Shown here: in pieces, positions 56,801 to 64,000 of the stretch | How the letters are laid out: every line of letters starts with the position of its first letter | How positions within the stretch are numbered: the first letter of the stretch is position 1 | Assembly (NCBI GenBank): GCA_028583605.1 | Contig: CM053329.1 | Coordinates: 31,582,992 to 31,646,991 of the forward strand | From: Dastarcus helophoroides | Taxonomy: Eukaryota; Arthropoda; Insecta; Coleoptera; Bothrideridae | DNA: 64,000 bases | Direction of reading: 5' to 3' | The notes under the pieces: generated by a model | Databases searched by the model: none | Told to the model about the DNA's origin: nothing | What the model saw: the letters and a program-made list of their open reading frames with translations, nothing else | Program-made: the position numbers and the translations under genes

Positions 56801-59696
56801 TGATACAGAGCAAAGCGAGGAGTTAAATAGAATTAAATTTGCAATTTCTAAACCGGTATTTGGCTCTCAACTATGATGAATATTCCAACCACAAATACTG
56901 CATTAAATAAACCAAGTTGTCGAATTTCAGTAGTTATTTTACTAGAGAAACTTAAATGGAAGCCACCGACTTAACTTGGTGACTAAATTGATAAAATGGG
57001 GTTACCCTTTTGCAAGTGGATTAAACTTAAAAAAAAAAATAACGTCGAAGATATCTTATTTTCACGAACGAATCTCAACCTAGAAGGCCGAAAGTAGACA
57101 TGCAAATGTTTTTAAAGAGATCTGTTAAACTAAAAGATAATTTTCGTTCCTATTTTTAAGCATCCACCAAATATTTGAGAATTGGCTCTATGCATATTTA
57201 AGATGACTTCTGTTTAAGTCTGCCCAATCTTTTATTGACCCTTATACGTATAATAGGTCTGCTTAGTCAAACTCATCTTAAATTATATCTCAAGGCAGTA
57301 AACGTATTCTAAACTTGGTACAGAAATTATATTAAAAAAAATGCAAAAATTTTTAGGTGATTTTAAAAAGGTTACAACTCAATGAAAAATGGTCACAGAG
57401 AAAAATAAAGAACAATAGATTTAAGCTCCAAGTTTGTAGTTTTTAGATTTTGTGACTAACATTTTCTAGTATCAGCAGTTTTTAAGTAATTATAACAAAA
57501 CCATCGGAAAAAAATGTTTACACATTTAAAATGGTCTAATGATTTTAATATTTATTTCTTCAGTAATTCTATCATGAAGTTCTTATAGATAATTTATTCT
57601 TTTTTAATTTGAATGATTTTTGGGCTCCATACAATAATTTTTCACTGAGCTACCGTCGTTCAAATCAAAAAAGTCATTTCTGCCATTGTTAACCAATGAC
57701 TTGGGAAATAGTGATTATACAAGAAATGTGGCTAGAGATTCTAAAACTGCGATGTACATTAAAGCCTAATTTTAGTTATTAGTTTTTGACAAAAAGATTT
57801 TAGTGTACAAAAAAATTAATTGAAAAAAAGTAAAAAATATGACAATTGGGGATATTCGATTAGCGTGGCATAACTTTGGAAGCAATGAATGGACTAAAGA
57901 TATTGAATTTTTCAGATCAAAAGATCTCCAAGAAATCCCAAAAATTTCAAAGCACTTTGTTTTGTTTTTTCATTTTGATCTAGTTGATTGAATTTATTGT
58001 TTTTGCTAAAAACCCATTTAAGGACAATTCATATTTTCTTTACAAATTTTCTTTCCTAAAAGTCAGATCCTTTATATTCCTTAATATCTATGCTTAGCGA
58101 TAACTAAGGTAGAAGCTGTGATGGTAATAAGGGTGTTTCATTTAATTACTTGTAGTTAAAAATGTCATACATGTATTATTTAAATTTAGGGACAAATAAT
58201 GCGCAACTTCGTTCTAATCATCAATAATAGTTATAGCGAAAAGACGAAATTTATTTTTTAAAGAAGTCAATTAACTTCATATTTCATTCAATAAATCTGC
58301 ATGACAATGTCAATGTAAACACCTAAATTTATTATTTGAAAAAAGCAGTATAAACGTAATTTTAAACAAACTAAGCAGGGATGACGTGATTACTAGGTAA
58401 ACTGGATGATATGACTTTTAAATAAGGTACGATAATAACTATAAGGAACAGACATGCTTGAGGGTTTTAATAGAAGGCAGATGCGAGGGTCGAATTACGT
58501 TTTACATACAAATTGTGTTTTAAGTTCTCTAGAAAGTCACCCTTACATAAAAGTAGAATAATGCCCTTTACTAACCTGTTACCGGAGGTAGAAGTCTTTT
58601 GTCATAGCGGGTAGCCCGCAGAAGATTATCCAGGATTTCCTTGTCGGATTTCCCCTCTTCAAAGCTGCAACAGATGTCAAGGTAAGTACGAAACAGTGGA
58701 AGCAAGGGAATGTAGGCAATAAGTGTTTCTTATGGAGGTTATATGATACCAAATTGGATATTATTTTTATACGCAACAGCATTTTTATTCATCAAGTTTC
58801 GAATTGCCTTCGCTTTTTATAAAAATATTAGGATTGGCGTGAAATTAATATACAAATGATGATGGATAGTCAATATGTCATCAAGTTTAAAAGAAGATAG
58901 AGATAAATGGGTTTGATACAAATATACTATTAAAAATGAATTTAAATCGAAAAATTAATATTCTCAAACCGTAATTCACATTTTTTTTCGTCTGTCACTC
59001 ACTCGCGTTACACAGATCCGAAATCAACCCCGTATAGGCTTAGGTGCAACTTTGCCAAATATAAATATTTTGCCCTAGTAATTGGACATAATAAACAGAG
59101 TCAAACTATGGTGTAACCCAAGAAAGAGATAAACGACTTTTTTAAAAATAAGTTTAAAAATACGCGGGAGGGGCAACAATAAAATATGTCTCGAACTCCT
59201 TATAGAATTCAAAAATGTGATAAAAACCATACCATCCAATTTAAAATAAGCATAAGCCAGAAAATCAATGTTTTATCTCTTTCTTTATTCAATGTTGAAT
59301 TGTTTTGCTGATATTATATATGATATGATCCTTAAAGCTTTCCAAACCTTTCACACTTTCACACTTAACTTTCCTTTCATCGTATAAAAACAGTCTGTTT
59401 ACTTTTATTTAGATATCCATAAACAAATTTATTAATTACCTTCCATCAAATTTAACGTTCACCTCTAAATTAGTTTGTGTCTCCAAAGCGCCACTATGCA
59501 ATTAATAAAATTAATTTTGCAAAACTGCTTACATTTCTTGTTTTTTAAAACTTGGACCCACAACTCCCGTAATTAAAACAATATTTATCTCTTACACAAT
59601 TTCTCTTTACAATACTTACATATCTGATAAAGCAAGGGTTTGCCTTGTTACAAATAGGATAGCTGCAGCACGGACTAGCATCCAAGGCTGACCCAT
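20899..59696 (-). CDS. HisCl1: Histamine-gated chloride channel subunit, eleven coding exons
   Basis: A Cys-loop ligand-gated anion channel that mediates histamine signalling in arthropod photoreceptor synapses. Exons in transcript order: 59620-59696, 58576-58664, 42687-42751, 41960-42180, 41114-41196, 40919-41059, 40623-40775, 34249-34463, 26268-26318, 21248-21358, 20899-21039. Together they give 1347 bp and 448 residues, all phases consistent with GT-AG borders. A signal peptide (1-24) leads to a ligand domain with the Cys-loop C158-C172 and second disulphide C218-C230. N-glycosylation sites lie at N61, N98, N143 and N213. TM1 is about 243-264; PAR at 271-273 precedes TM2, the anion-channel signature. 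TM3 is about 305-328. The cytoplasmic loop (to about 415) has a cluster C383, C386, C391, C399, and TM4 is about 421-440. The histamine family is assigned from YRPGENPVTQRLPAVLSRIG and VRKKEPPHPIRVAKTIDVIA; the paralogue ort is not excluded. Confidence 0.93.
23640..24440 (-). pseudogene. Jockey-type LINE 3' end in HisCl1 intron
   Basis: On the minus strand a broken frame reads LLTLYKTRN, YCSHVWSSPGKHPLALLDSI, KKRAICLINEE, then LSFIYKYFHGECSQEL and PTRQSETGNF. This is the post-RT C-terminal region of Jockey-type reverse transcriptases (LYKA-x-IRPxLEYCSHVW ... LDxIQKRAIRLI ... YRYFHG). The RT core itself is missing, so it is a 5'-truncated copy. It has the same orientation as the host gene. Confidence 0.8.
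25585..25731. mobile_element. 147-bp pogo-type MITE, TSD TA
   Basis: The left end CAGTTAACCTCTCTATC and the right end, read in reverse as CAATAAAACCTCTCTTAG, are imperfect inverted repeats flanked by TA (25583-25584 and 25732-25733). The CAGTxxAACCTC start fits pogo/Tigger-class terminal repeats. The internal phrase GGGGTGTCCGCTTTAGAGAG also occurs in a related fragment near 7735-7780. No coding capacity. Confidence 0.6.
26817..26950. repeat. Short inverted repeat, possible MITE
   Basis: GGTCAAAGTGATTAATTAGC is followed about 80 bp later by AATTAATCACTTT, an inverted match of 12 bp. Around this, GCATAATCGCTAG and CATAATAACTAG look like a second, diverged pair. GGTCAAAGT recurs at about 26943. 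The boundaries and target site are not clear, so this is only a possible small element. Confidence 0.35.
27180..28115 (-). pseudogene. RTE-like LINE, internally deleted
   Basis: On the minus strand, from 28115 down, a broken frame reads IAEHIKDFYTCLYTS and AALKQMKNRKSPGVTKLH, the segment just before RT motif 1. It then jumps to DNKKLERVEENIHLAHT, LPVVTYGLETKALTT (about 27846-27562) and RNEDIRQSTKVVDIIERIAD, LKWRWVGHVARQDQSKW (27536-27324), the C-terminal part. The RT palm between them is deleted. The 3' end near 27180 carries a GAA-rich tail, as in the LINE at 19100. It has the same orientation as the host gene. Confidence 0.8.
28550..31900. repeat. Quasi-periodic A/T-rich degenerate tract
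   Basis: More than 3 kb of degenerate sequence. Words such as TCGAAATTTT, GAGAAAAAAGTCGAA and AAAATTTCGA recur at irregular spacing of roughly 15-30 bases, mostly purine-rich on the plus strand to about 29150, mixed after that, and purine-rich again from 30200 to 31100. Open frames within it (29392-29601, 31391-31663, 31715-31912) are low-complexity accidents. A C-run of about 14 bases sits near 30892-30905. It may be an eroded satellite. Confidence 0.55.
31288..31390. repeat. Palindromic hammerhead-like repeat, copy B (left arm)
   Basis: AAATCTTGTCTCCTGAAACC, AAGATTAAAAAATTCAAC and CGCGTTTCGATAGCCAAGCT match the left arm of copies A and C; the copy stops after AGAGAGATACTG. The right arm is missing. 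The intact GTTTCGATAGC ... GCTA block is the minus-strand view of the hammerhead-like core, here lacking its partner strand. Confidence 0.75.
33792..34030. repeat. Palindromic hammerhead-like repeat, copy C, 13-bp TSD
   Basis: The best-defined copy, flanked by TTGGTACATTGGA at 33779-33791 and 34031-34043. The arms meet around 33893 (CTTCAGAGAGAT/ATCTCTGAAG). The right arm reads TCT-CTGAAGA-T-GATAGC-CTA-GATATC-GAAATGCGTT, a hammerhead-like core with a six-base stem II slightly damaged. The left arm carries the same core on the opposite strand. The asymmetric tail (GATAACCAAGG ... TTCCACCAGAA) ends at the second duplication. It lies in the HisCl1-like intron just 3' of exon 8. Confidence 0.85.
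35900..36430 (+). pseudogene. Fragment of a repeat-encoded arthropod protein of unknown function
   Basis: Shifting between frames, the plus strand reads LHINLTHHEA, DQCVCDGPQIR, LLESFKMSSCYISIKLHFLH, DFPKNFGAASD, then HQDWKIMEA and YQGR. This order (LPPLHIKLG ... GPQIR ... KIHFLHSHLDFFPENLGAVSDE ... FHQD ... YQGRW) is that of a multi-copy protein I have seen repeatedly in arthropod genomes as an uncharacterised, probably transposon-borne protein. I do not know its function. Several stops and frameshifts make this copy a pseudogene. Confidence 0.55.
37992..38279 (-). mobile_element. 288-bp hammerhead-like element nested in transposase, 14-bp TSD
   Basis: The insertion is flanked by CAATATTGTAAGTG at 37978-37991 and 38280-38293. 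It has perfect 21-bp inverted arms at 37994-38014 and 38192-38212 (GAACTACT...GTTCGAC and complement). Read on the minus strand it contains TGTTC-CTGAAGA-A-GCCC...GGGC-GAAACAGTC-GAACA (38054 to 38005), a hammerhead-like fold (separate entry). It has no open frame. The long duplication points to target-primed or staggered-cut insertion rather than a cut-and-paste transposon with a short fixed site. Relatives lie near 45.6 and 47.2 kb. Confidence 0.8.
38005..38054 (-). ncRNA. Hammerhead-ribozyme-like motif
   Basis: On the minus strand: stem I strand TGTTC, core CTGAAGA (fits CUGANGA), one extra A, stem II GCCC...GGGC, core GAAA, short AC-A-GT for stem III, then GTC and GAACA, which pairs perfectly with TGTTC. 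The predicted cut is after GTC, at 38012/38011. The extra A before stem II and the two-pair stem III depart from the textbook fold. Penelope-like element hammerheads are known to have very short stem III and to act as dimers, so activity is possible but unproven. Confidence 0.5.
41197..41959 (-). other. HisCl1-like intron between exons 4 and 5
   Basis: A 763-bp intron, AT-rich and pyrimidine-biased on the plus strand around 41390-41700, of the same TTTTTCTC/AAATTTC type as the long tracts. No transposon ends or genes seen. Confidence 0.5.
42181..42686 (-). other. HisCl1-like intron between exons 3 and 4
   Basis: A 506-bp intron with no recognisable repeat or gene. Exons 3 to 7 sit within 2.1 kb (40623-42751) separated by small introns, the only transposon-free block of the gene. 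Confidence 0.5.
45584..45700 (-). repeat. Diverged hammerhead-like repeat (minus strand)
   Basis: The minus strand reads TTGTTC-CTAAAGA-AAGCTTC...GAGC-GTAAAGTC-AAACACTTTTAGTAATTC. This aligns with the element at 37992 but both core boxes are mutated (CTGAAGA to CTAAAGA, GAAAC to GTAAA). Only one arm is present. It continues into CCTTGACACGG, also shared with the 38.2-kb copy. Confidence 0.6.
46205..46950 (-). pseudogene. RTE-like LINE, RT palm to C-terminus
   Basis: The minus strand reads, in shifting frames, NLKSPREELLYLYL, QTAAIKI, GCILSPLIFNVYLEEVCRDS, NNIRYADDTVVFTDNM (RT active site YADD), GLEINCSKTKFMVIS, then MINENWDQSQEIRCRIERVR and FSILFYETESWTLT, EASEMWLYRRML. This is the second half of an insect LINE RT. 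It is broken by at least two frameshifts and truncated at both ends. It has the same orientation as HisCl1 and lies between two hammerhead-like repeat relatives. Confidence 0.85.
46960..47290 (+). repeat. Diverged hammerhead-like repeat with tandem upstream units
   Basis: Three loose repeats of a unit like TTACCTCTGATATGATTGAC ... CTGAGTTACCGTG occur at about 46990, 47080 and 47150. They are followed by TGTTCC-CTGAAGA-AGCCC...GGGC-TAAACTTT-GGAACA (about 47208-47257). Stem I (TGTTCC/GGAACA) and CTGAAGA are perfect but GAAAC is mutated to TAAAC. The downstream phrase TTCTTTGACA matches the 38.2-kb element. A weaker relative (TTGTTG-CTGAAGAAGCTCC) lies at about 46035-46060. Confidence 0.6.
47400..48600. 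repeat. Quasi-periodic A/T-rich degenerate tract
   Basis: The plus strand is pyrimidine-biased at first (TTTTTTTCTAGG, ACTTATTGTG, CTCAAAATTTT) and changes to purine-biased after about 47820 (AAAATTTTGAAAAATC). The frame 47526-47819 inside is an accident of composition. Confidence 0.5.
49445..49512. repeat. Palindromic hammerhead-like repeat, copy D (right end)
   Basis: TTTTCAGGGGACAAGATCTG, ATTTCAATTTTTAAAGATAA and CCGTTCCACCAAAA match the outer right end of copies A and C. The palindrome's centre and the hammerhead-like core are absent, so this is a truncated copy. Confidence 0.75.
51370..54000. repeat. Quasi-periodic A/T-rich degenerate tract with embedded repeat
   Basis: About 2.6 kb of A/T-rich sequence in which AAATTTCGA, TTTTCGAAATTT and GAAACTTT-type words recur irregularly on both strands, with no stable strand bias. 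It is interrupted at 51968-52130 by copy E of the palindromic family. No genes. Confidence 0.5.
51968..52130. repeat. Palindromic hammerhead-like repeat, copy E (tip deleted)
   Basis: Left AAGATTAAAAAACACAACAA and right GTTGTGTTTTTTAAACTTTC arms pair, followed by TTGGTTTCAGGAGACAAGG and the tail GGTAACCAAGGATC ... TTCCACCAAAA. The palindrome tip is shortened (GATAGCCAAGCGTCAGAGC), removing the CTGAAGA box. The copy shows how the hairpin loses its centre. Confidence 0.75.
54427..55717 (+). mobile_element. Second full-length inactive mariner, TSD TA
   Basis: A 1291-bp element. The left end CGAGGATAAATCAAATATGA and the right end, in reverse CAAGGGTAAATCAAATATGA, continue as matching ACCGGAAT. 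TA flanks both ends (54425-54426 and 55718-55719). The terminal repeats differ from those of the mariner at 16575, so it belongs to another mariner lineage. It lies in the 15.8-kb HisCl1-like intron in the opposite orientation to the gene. Confidence 0.9.
54640..55640 (+). pseudogene. Mariner DD34D transposase, broken
   Basis: Pieces in different frames read PAEILRRLEVQFGDTCLRKT, QVYEWHKNFLEGRAQVEKNP, DDRRLTVG*IAAQVGIN, then the core CDETWVHHYTPESKQ (first Asp), FLHDNARPHSA (second Asp) and YGPDLLPCDYHIFGPLKEVL (third Asp, DD34D). Stops follow TVG, LLTE and TVF, and there are frameshifts between blocks. All three catalytic aspartates survive in the fragments, unlike the pogo-like copy. Confidence 0.88.
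55730..58100. other. AT-rich intron DNA without recognised genes
   Basis: Within the 15.8-kb intron. Mixed A/T-rich sequence with some tract-like words. Parts around 56040-56500 and 57350-57960 resemble each other (AATCACCTAAAAATTT, TAATTATAACAAAAC, AAGATCTC.AA.AAAT.CC), suggesting an old repeat in two copies. The frame 55801-55995 looks accidental. Confidence 0.4.
58665..59619 (-). other. HisCl1-like intron between exons 1 and 2
   Basis: A 955-bp intron bounded by GTAAGT and TTGCAG on the minus strand. No repeat element or gene recognised. Confidence 0.5.
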
Positions 59697-61290
59697 ATTA
59701 GGACATCTGAAACAGATAAAGCCAACATGATTACGTCCGCTTAGAAGCCCCAAATCTAACGCCTGTAACTTTAGTTAGGATTTATCTCTGACAAGCAGAA
59801 AAAAATTGAAATTTCCGCTCAAGTATTTCATGCCTTTCGGGTTATATCGAATCAACCTGAGATGTTGAAAATTGAATTTATATGTGTTGTCTACGAAGGT
59901 GGTCCCTTTCTGCAGCATAATTATTTAATTTTTTCCAGACGCAAGCGTTTAGTTTTTCCCAAGTTGCAACTAGAATTCGTTCGGGAAAAATAAAAAAAGT
60001 AATAAAATGTTTCGAGTATTTTTAAAAAATACCTTGATTACACCAAAAAGTGACTGTAATTACGTCCATCGAACAGTTTCAATGGGAATTTATTTCTATC
60101 ATCTAGAAATCGTTACTCGTTTATTACTTATGGCTTAGGAATCGAATGTGGTCAATTGATGAGACAAGTTTTAATTTTATCCATAACTTTGCCAACTTGC
60201 GAAAACTTCTGATGTAAACTCTGGCTCACATGATCTTTTGATAACTTTTTAGGCAAAGGTTAAGTTTTTACGCAACTAGAATCTTAAATCGATTGAGGAA
60301 CATCGTCATGAAAATAAAAGTTGTTAGTCTTCATTAAAAAAATCTGGAAACTTAATTAATAATTTCTGATTTAAATTTTCAGAATGAGAAGTTTTAATTG
60401 GATTTAACTTTTTTATGGCTTTATTGTTAGTTAAAGTTGTCAGGTACTGAACATTCTTTATAGAGGATGAATTATTTAATTATATGTCCACTAAAACCCT
60501 GGAGTAGCACCTTTGTAATAAACGGAGAAGATGATAATTTAATTACCAGAAATTGCAAAGTTACATTCGGCTCAACCAGCATCTTCAAAGTGGAATCCAT
60601 TTAAAAGGATTTTAAGATAACATTCCCTTACTTCGACTTTGGAAAACTCCCATTCTAAGTAAATAATTCCTACCACAAACAATATCACTGTTTATTTAGG
60701 GAAAATGTTCTCTGTTACTAAATTTACTAAGAGATCTGCTTTATATGGAAAACCCCCTGTTGTGTTTAGTGTTTATTGCAAGGCCTTGCTTATCTTATCT
60801 TTTATATTCGTTTTCATTTTTAAGGTTCGCCTTACCGTAAAGAAATGAATATGGAACGAGGGGCAATAATACCTAAAACGTTGGAATTTGTGAGGGTTTC
60901 AAACACGTTTTTGCAGCTATATCTCATTTAATATTGCCGAGATTTGAAGCGAAATAATTTATGACCAAGTGAAATGAAAAAGGGGCTGAACAGTTTCCTG
61001 TCAATTTACATTTTGCATAAACAGATGCATAAAGCCTTGCTTGTGACCTAATACGAATATGTTGCAACTAAAAACTTTAACATTTCTTTGGCTTCAGCTT
61101 GCAACTAATTTCTCTGAAACTCTTTATTTTTGTATCTAAACTATAAGAGGTTCCAGATATAACGAATTTAATTTGATGTATATTTTTCTTAATTCTCTAA
61201 AAAATTGAGATTTTGTTTTTTATTTTTGAATTTTGCATTTTTCTGAAAAGCTTAACTCTTTCTTAAACTTTTTTGGTTTCATTAAATTCC
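59697..61290 (-). promoter_or_regulatory. Upstream region of the HisCl1-like gene
   Basis: Directly before the start codon (minus strand) the sequence reads TTATCTGTTTCAG followed by ATGTCCTAAT and the start ATG at 59696. This is a good splice acceptor at 59707/59706, implying a separate non-coding first exon further upstream. The 10-base leader piece contains a three-codon minimal upstream frame (ATG TCC TAA). The promoter itself was not identified, and the remaining 1.5 kb shows nothing recognisable. Confidence 0.5.
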
Positions 61291-61299
61291 GCCTGGCGC

Positions 61300-64000
61300 A
61301 GCTGTAGGTGGATTGAGAGTCGGTAGTTATAATGTCCAGTTGACCGTAGGTTGAAAGTTAACCGATGGCTGAACGAGTAGATTGGGTTTTATAAAAGTGA
61401 AGCTAAGGTTGAACTGTCGACTGTCGGTGGAGGGAAGTTTCATTCAACTGATAGTTTAGTTTAGGGTTGAAAGTCGACCGATACTTGAATTGGCGTCGTG
61501 TGTTTGGTTAGTGGAAGTTGTTATAATATTTATATTATACAAAATGTCATCATGTAAAGATTTTCGAAAAAGCAAGCTTTTGTGGGAAGAAAGTGACAGC
61601 AGTAATAGTGATAGTACTGATTCGGAAGAATATGAAGCAGATAGATGGGCGCCTAGAAATTTTCTAAATCGTATTGAACCTACAGTTGTCATTGCCGGTC
61701 CCAAGAACGAATAAAGGAGGAGGGTAATAGTCGTAGGCCAGCTTCCTACCCTATGTAAAAAAAAGCTCCTGCTAAAAAACCCAATCCAAGGCCTCGGAAT
61801 CCGACGGATATAAGAAGACGAAAGCACCAAAGAAAAAGAACAACGATATGTGGTACATGGAATATACAAGATCTCTCCAGGAAGATAAGGGAGGTTGTAA
61901 ATTGATTGGAAAACCTTTGAGTCGATATCGCAGTGCTAGAGGAGACCAAGAAGAAAGAAACAGGCTCTGAAAGTTGCGGATGTTATGATCACTTTTATAG
62001 TGGAGTGCCCAAAGAAAAAAGAGCAAAACAAGGAGTGTCCATAGTAATACACAGAAAACTAAGAAAGTTCATAATCACCTGGGAACCGATTAGTAAAAGA
62101 ATTATAAAGATGAACCTTAAAATTGTAGGTAACAACACAACATTATTGGGGATATATGCGGTCAACGATGATGATCTGGTCCAGAATAAAAATGTTGTTT
62201 TGAACCACTTAACGAGGAAATAAGCAAAATTGGATCATCAAGAGAAATAATACCCTTGGGGGATCTTAACGGAAGAATAGGAAGAACATGATAAAATGGC
62301 TGGAAAATATGGAGAGGAGGTTATTAATGACAACGGAAGAAGAATTATAGAGATACATGAAGAAAACAATCTCTCAATATTAACTGTACATTATCAACAT
62401 AGAGATATTCATAAATATACCTGGAAACAAACAACAAGAGACTTAAGAAGTATTATCGACTATATGATAATACGCCAGAAATCTAGATTAAACTTCCTAG
62501 ATCTAAGAGTCCTAAGAGGTGCCTCTTGTGGAAGGTACCTTGTGGAAAGAAAAATAACTTCAATCATAAACAAACAAGATGATACAAGAGAACACCACAC
62601 AACAAATGAAGAAACCACAAAATATAATATAAACAACTTGGAAAATAACAGTACAAGAGAGCTACATATATAAAAATAGACTGGGCCAAAAGAAACAACG
62701 GAACATCTTTATTAATATAAAATAAGAATATAAATACATAAAGGAATGCCTGCGCTCACGAATGCTCTGGAATCATTAGGTCACCAGGAGAAAAAGAAAA
62801 AACAGCAAAAACTATATTGGTGGGATGAAGAAATTCAACACGAAATCGAAGAAAAACGAAACAAATATCACAAATACCTAAGTTCAAAGAATATAAGCAA
62901 ACTACAGTACTAAGACTCGCAAGCTAGAGTACGCAGAATGATCAGCAACAAGAAGAACAACCAATGGGAAAAGACGTGATGAAGATTCAACACCTACATA
63001 GGAGGGAGAAAAAGTACACAAAGCTGGCGACTTCTTAAGAACATGAGAACAGAACGAAATAGAGAAATAATCTCACCAATTAGATCAGAAGAATGGAATC
63101 AATACCTTGCAAAGATGCTAACAGAAGATAGGTCAACGTTTATAGACACCCAAAACGGAAATACAAATATAACTCTATAAGGATTCCCAATAAGACTAAA
63201 AACATTAGAAGTTAAGGAGTCAGATAAACTTAAAAAAGCGGTAGGGGCCCAGGACCAGGAAATATCCCATGAGAACTACTAAAGTGCGGAACTGAAAAGA
63301 TATTTCGCTCTCTGAGAAACCTGTTCCAAAGATGTATTGACACATTGTAAGTACCCGAGGAATGGAAAATGTCATACATATCCACAATCCATAAGAAAGG
63401 AGACACAAATAACTGTGATAACTATCGTGGAATAGCGGTTACATGTACTATCAGCAAACTATAATCAAACATACCTAAAACAGAATAGAAAACGAATACA
63501 CGGATATAAGAAGCTAGAAGAACAGGCAGGATTCTAAAGCAAGAAGATCTACAATAGATCATCTCTTCTCGCTGACACAAATCCTAGAAAAGGAAAATGC
63601 ATTTGACCAGGAAGTCCATATTTTGTTTGTCGATATGAAAAAGGCCCATGAGAGTGTGCCTCTAGTAAGACTGTGGGAAACATTACAACTTAGTAATGTA
63701 AACACCGAAATAATTAAAGCAGTAGAATCCCTGTACCAAGACACAAAAACTAGAGTGAAACCAAAAGATGGTTTAACAACAGGGTTCCAGGTCACAAAGG
63801 GTCTCAAACAGAAATGTTGTATATCTTCAAAGCTATTTAAAATCTACTTAGAAAGTGCATTGAGGAACTGAAAAAGAAAATGCAGTAGTATGGAGTTACC
63901 AATAGACGACGATACTAGCAAAGTGGTAGTTGCTCAGGACATTGATCTTTCCAGTGGCTGCACTTTTATCCATGATGGTAACATTCAGTTTTGAGAATCT
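61300..64000 (+). mobile_element. RTE-like LINE, truncated by window edge
   Basis: A broken non-LTR element running off the right side. A 5' leader (61300-61540) with repeated TTGAAAGT(C/T)AACCGAT-type phrases leads to ATG 61544 (MSSCKDFRKSK, an acidic Ser/Asp-rich N-terminus). An APE endonuclease follows with stops (TICGTWNIQDLSRK, VLEETKKKETG, QGVSIVIHRK, HKYTWKQTTRDLRSIIDYMI). Then come RT motifs from about 63230: IPMELL-type sequence, EEWKMSYISTIHKKG, NYRGIAV, FVDMKKAHESVPLVRLW and GFQVTKGLKQKCCIS. The window ends around the YADD region, which appears deleted. It is oriented away from HisCl1 (plus strand). Confidence 0.85.

Larger units (their letters stand above)
42752..58575 (-). other. 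HisCl1-like intron between exons 2 and 3, 15.8 kb
   Basis: The largest intron. 42800-45560 is ordinary AT-rich DNA with nothing recognised. 45584-47290 holds hammerhead-like repeat relatives around a LINE piece. 47400-48600, 49200-50080, 51370-54000 and 55730-58100 are degenerate A/T-rich tracts. Copies D and E of the palindromic family lie at 49445 and 51968, and a mariner at 54427-55717. 50330-50950 is more GC-balanced than its surroundings and contains a 63-codon minus-strand frame (50367-50558) that I cannot identify. Confidence 0.6.

Noticed and set aside
1..64000. CRISPR arrays, operons, bacterial promoters
   Set aside because: No direct repeats with unique spacers and no compact gene runs; intron-containing genes show a eukaryotic genome.

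Overview
The window looks like AT-rich arthropod, very probably insect, nuclear DNA. The signs are short-exon genes with GT-AG introns, a histamine-gated chloride channel gene (a family known from arthropods), mariner, pogo-like and PIF/Harbinger elements, Jockey- and RTE-type LINEs, a Ty3/gypsy pol remnant and Penelope-like remnants. The order of insect cannot be decided from the sequence alone. No prokaryotic operon, CRISPR array or confident tRNA/rRNA gene was seen.

Two host genes can be assembled exon by exon. (1) 3766-6276, plus strand: a seven-exon gene for a 393-residue ZDHHC6-type palmitoyltransferase with an intact DHHC active site and a C-terminal KKxx-type ER signal. (2) 20899-59696, minus strand: an eleven-exon gene for a 448-residue histamine-gated chloride channel subunit (HisCl1-like), with signal peptide, Cys-loop, second disulphide, four membrane helices and the PAR anion-filter motif. 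Its introns make up about 37 kb of the window.

Layout: 1-2356 decayed gypsy pol; 2425-2902 Harbinger deletion derivative with TAA target duplication; 3766-6276 ZDHHC6, whose fourth intron holds an antisense solo LTR (TTAT duplication) and a palindromic repeat; 6430-6870 GIY-YIG domain of a Penelope-like element; 8427-12450 broken Jockey/CR1-group LINE; 12451-16574 AT-rich degenerate DNA; 16575-17844 dead full-length mariner; 18941-19870 inverted-repeat element enclosing a LINE tail and a GAA microsatellite; 20899-59696 HisCl1-like gene. Its introns hold a Jockey-type 3' end (23.6-24.4 kb), a pogo-type MITE (25.6 kb), two RTE-like LINE pieces (27.2-28.1 and 46.2-46.95 kb), a pogo/Tigger-like transposon (36.8-39.4 kb) with a nested 288-bp insertion, a second mariner (54.4-55.7 kb), and long quasi-periodic A/T-rich tracts. 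An RTE-like LINE runs off the right edge (61.3-64.0 kb).

The signal I find most interesting is two families of short dispersed repeats with inverted arms. Both carry hammerhead-ribozyme-like cores (CTGAAGA, stem II, GAAAC) and one copy of each is flanked by a clear 13- or 14-bp target duplication. Together with the Penelope-like GIY-YIG remnant, they look like non-autonomous, ribozyme-bearing Penelope-like retroelements. This link is inference; structure searches and cleavage tests would decide it.
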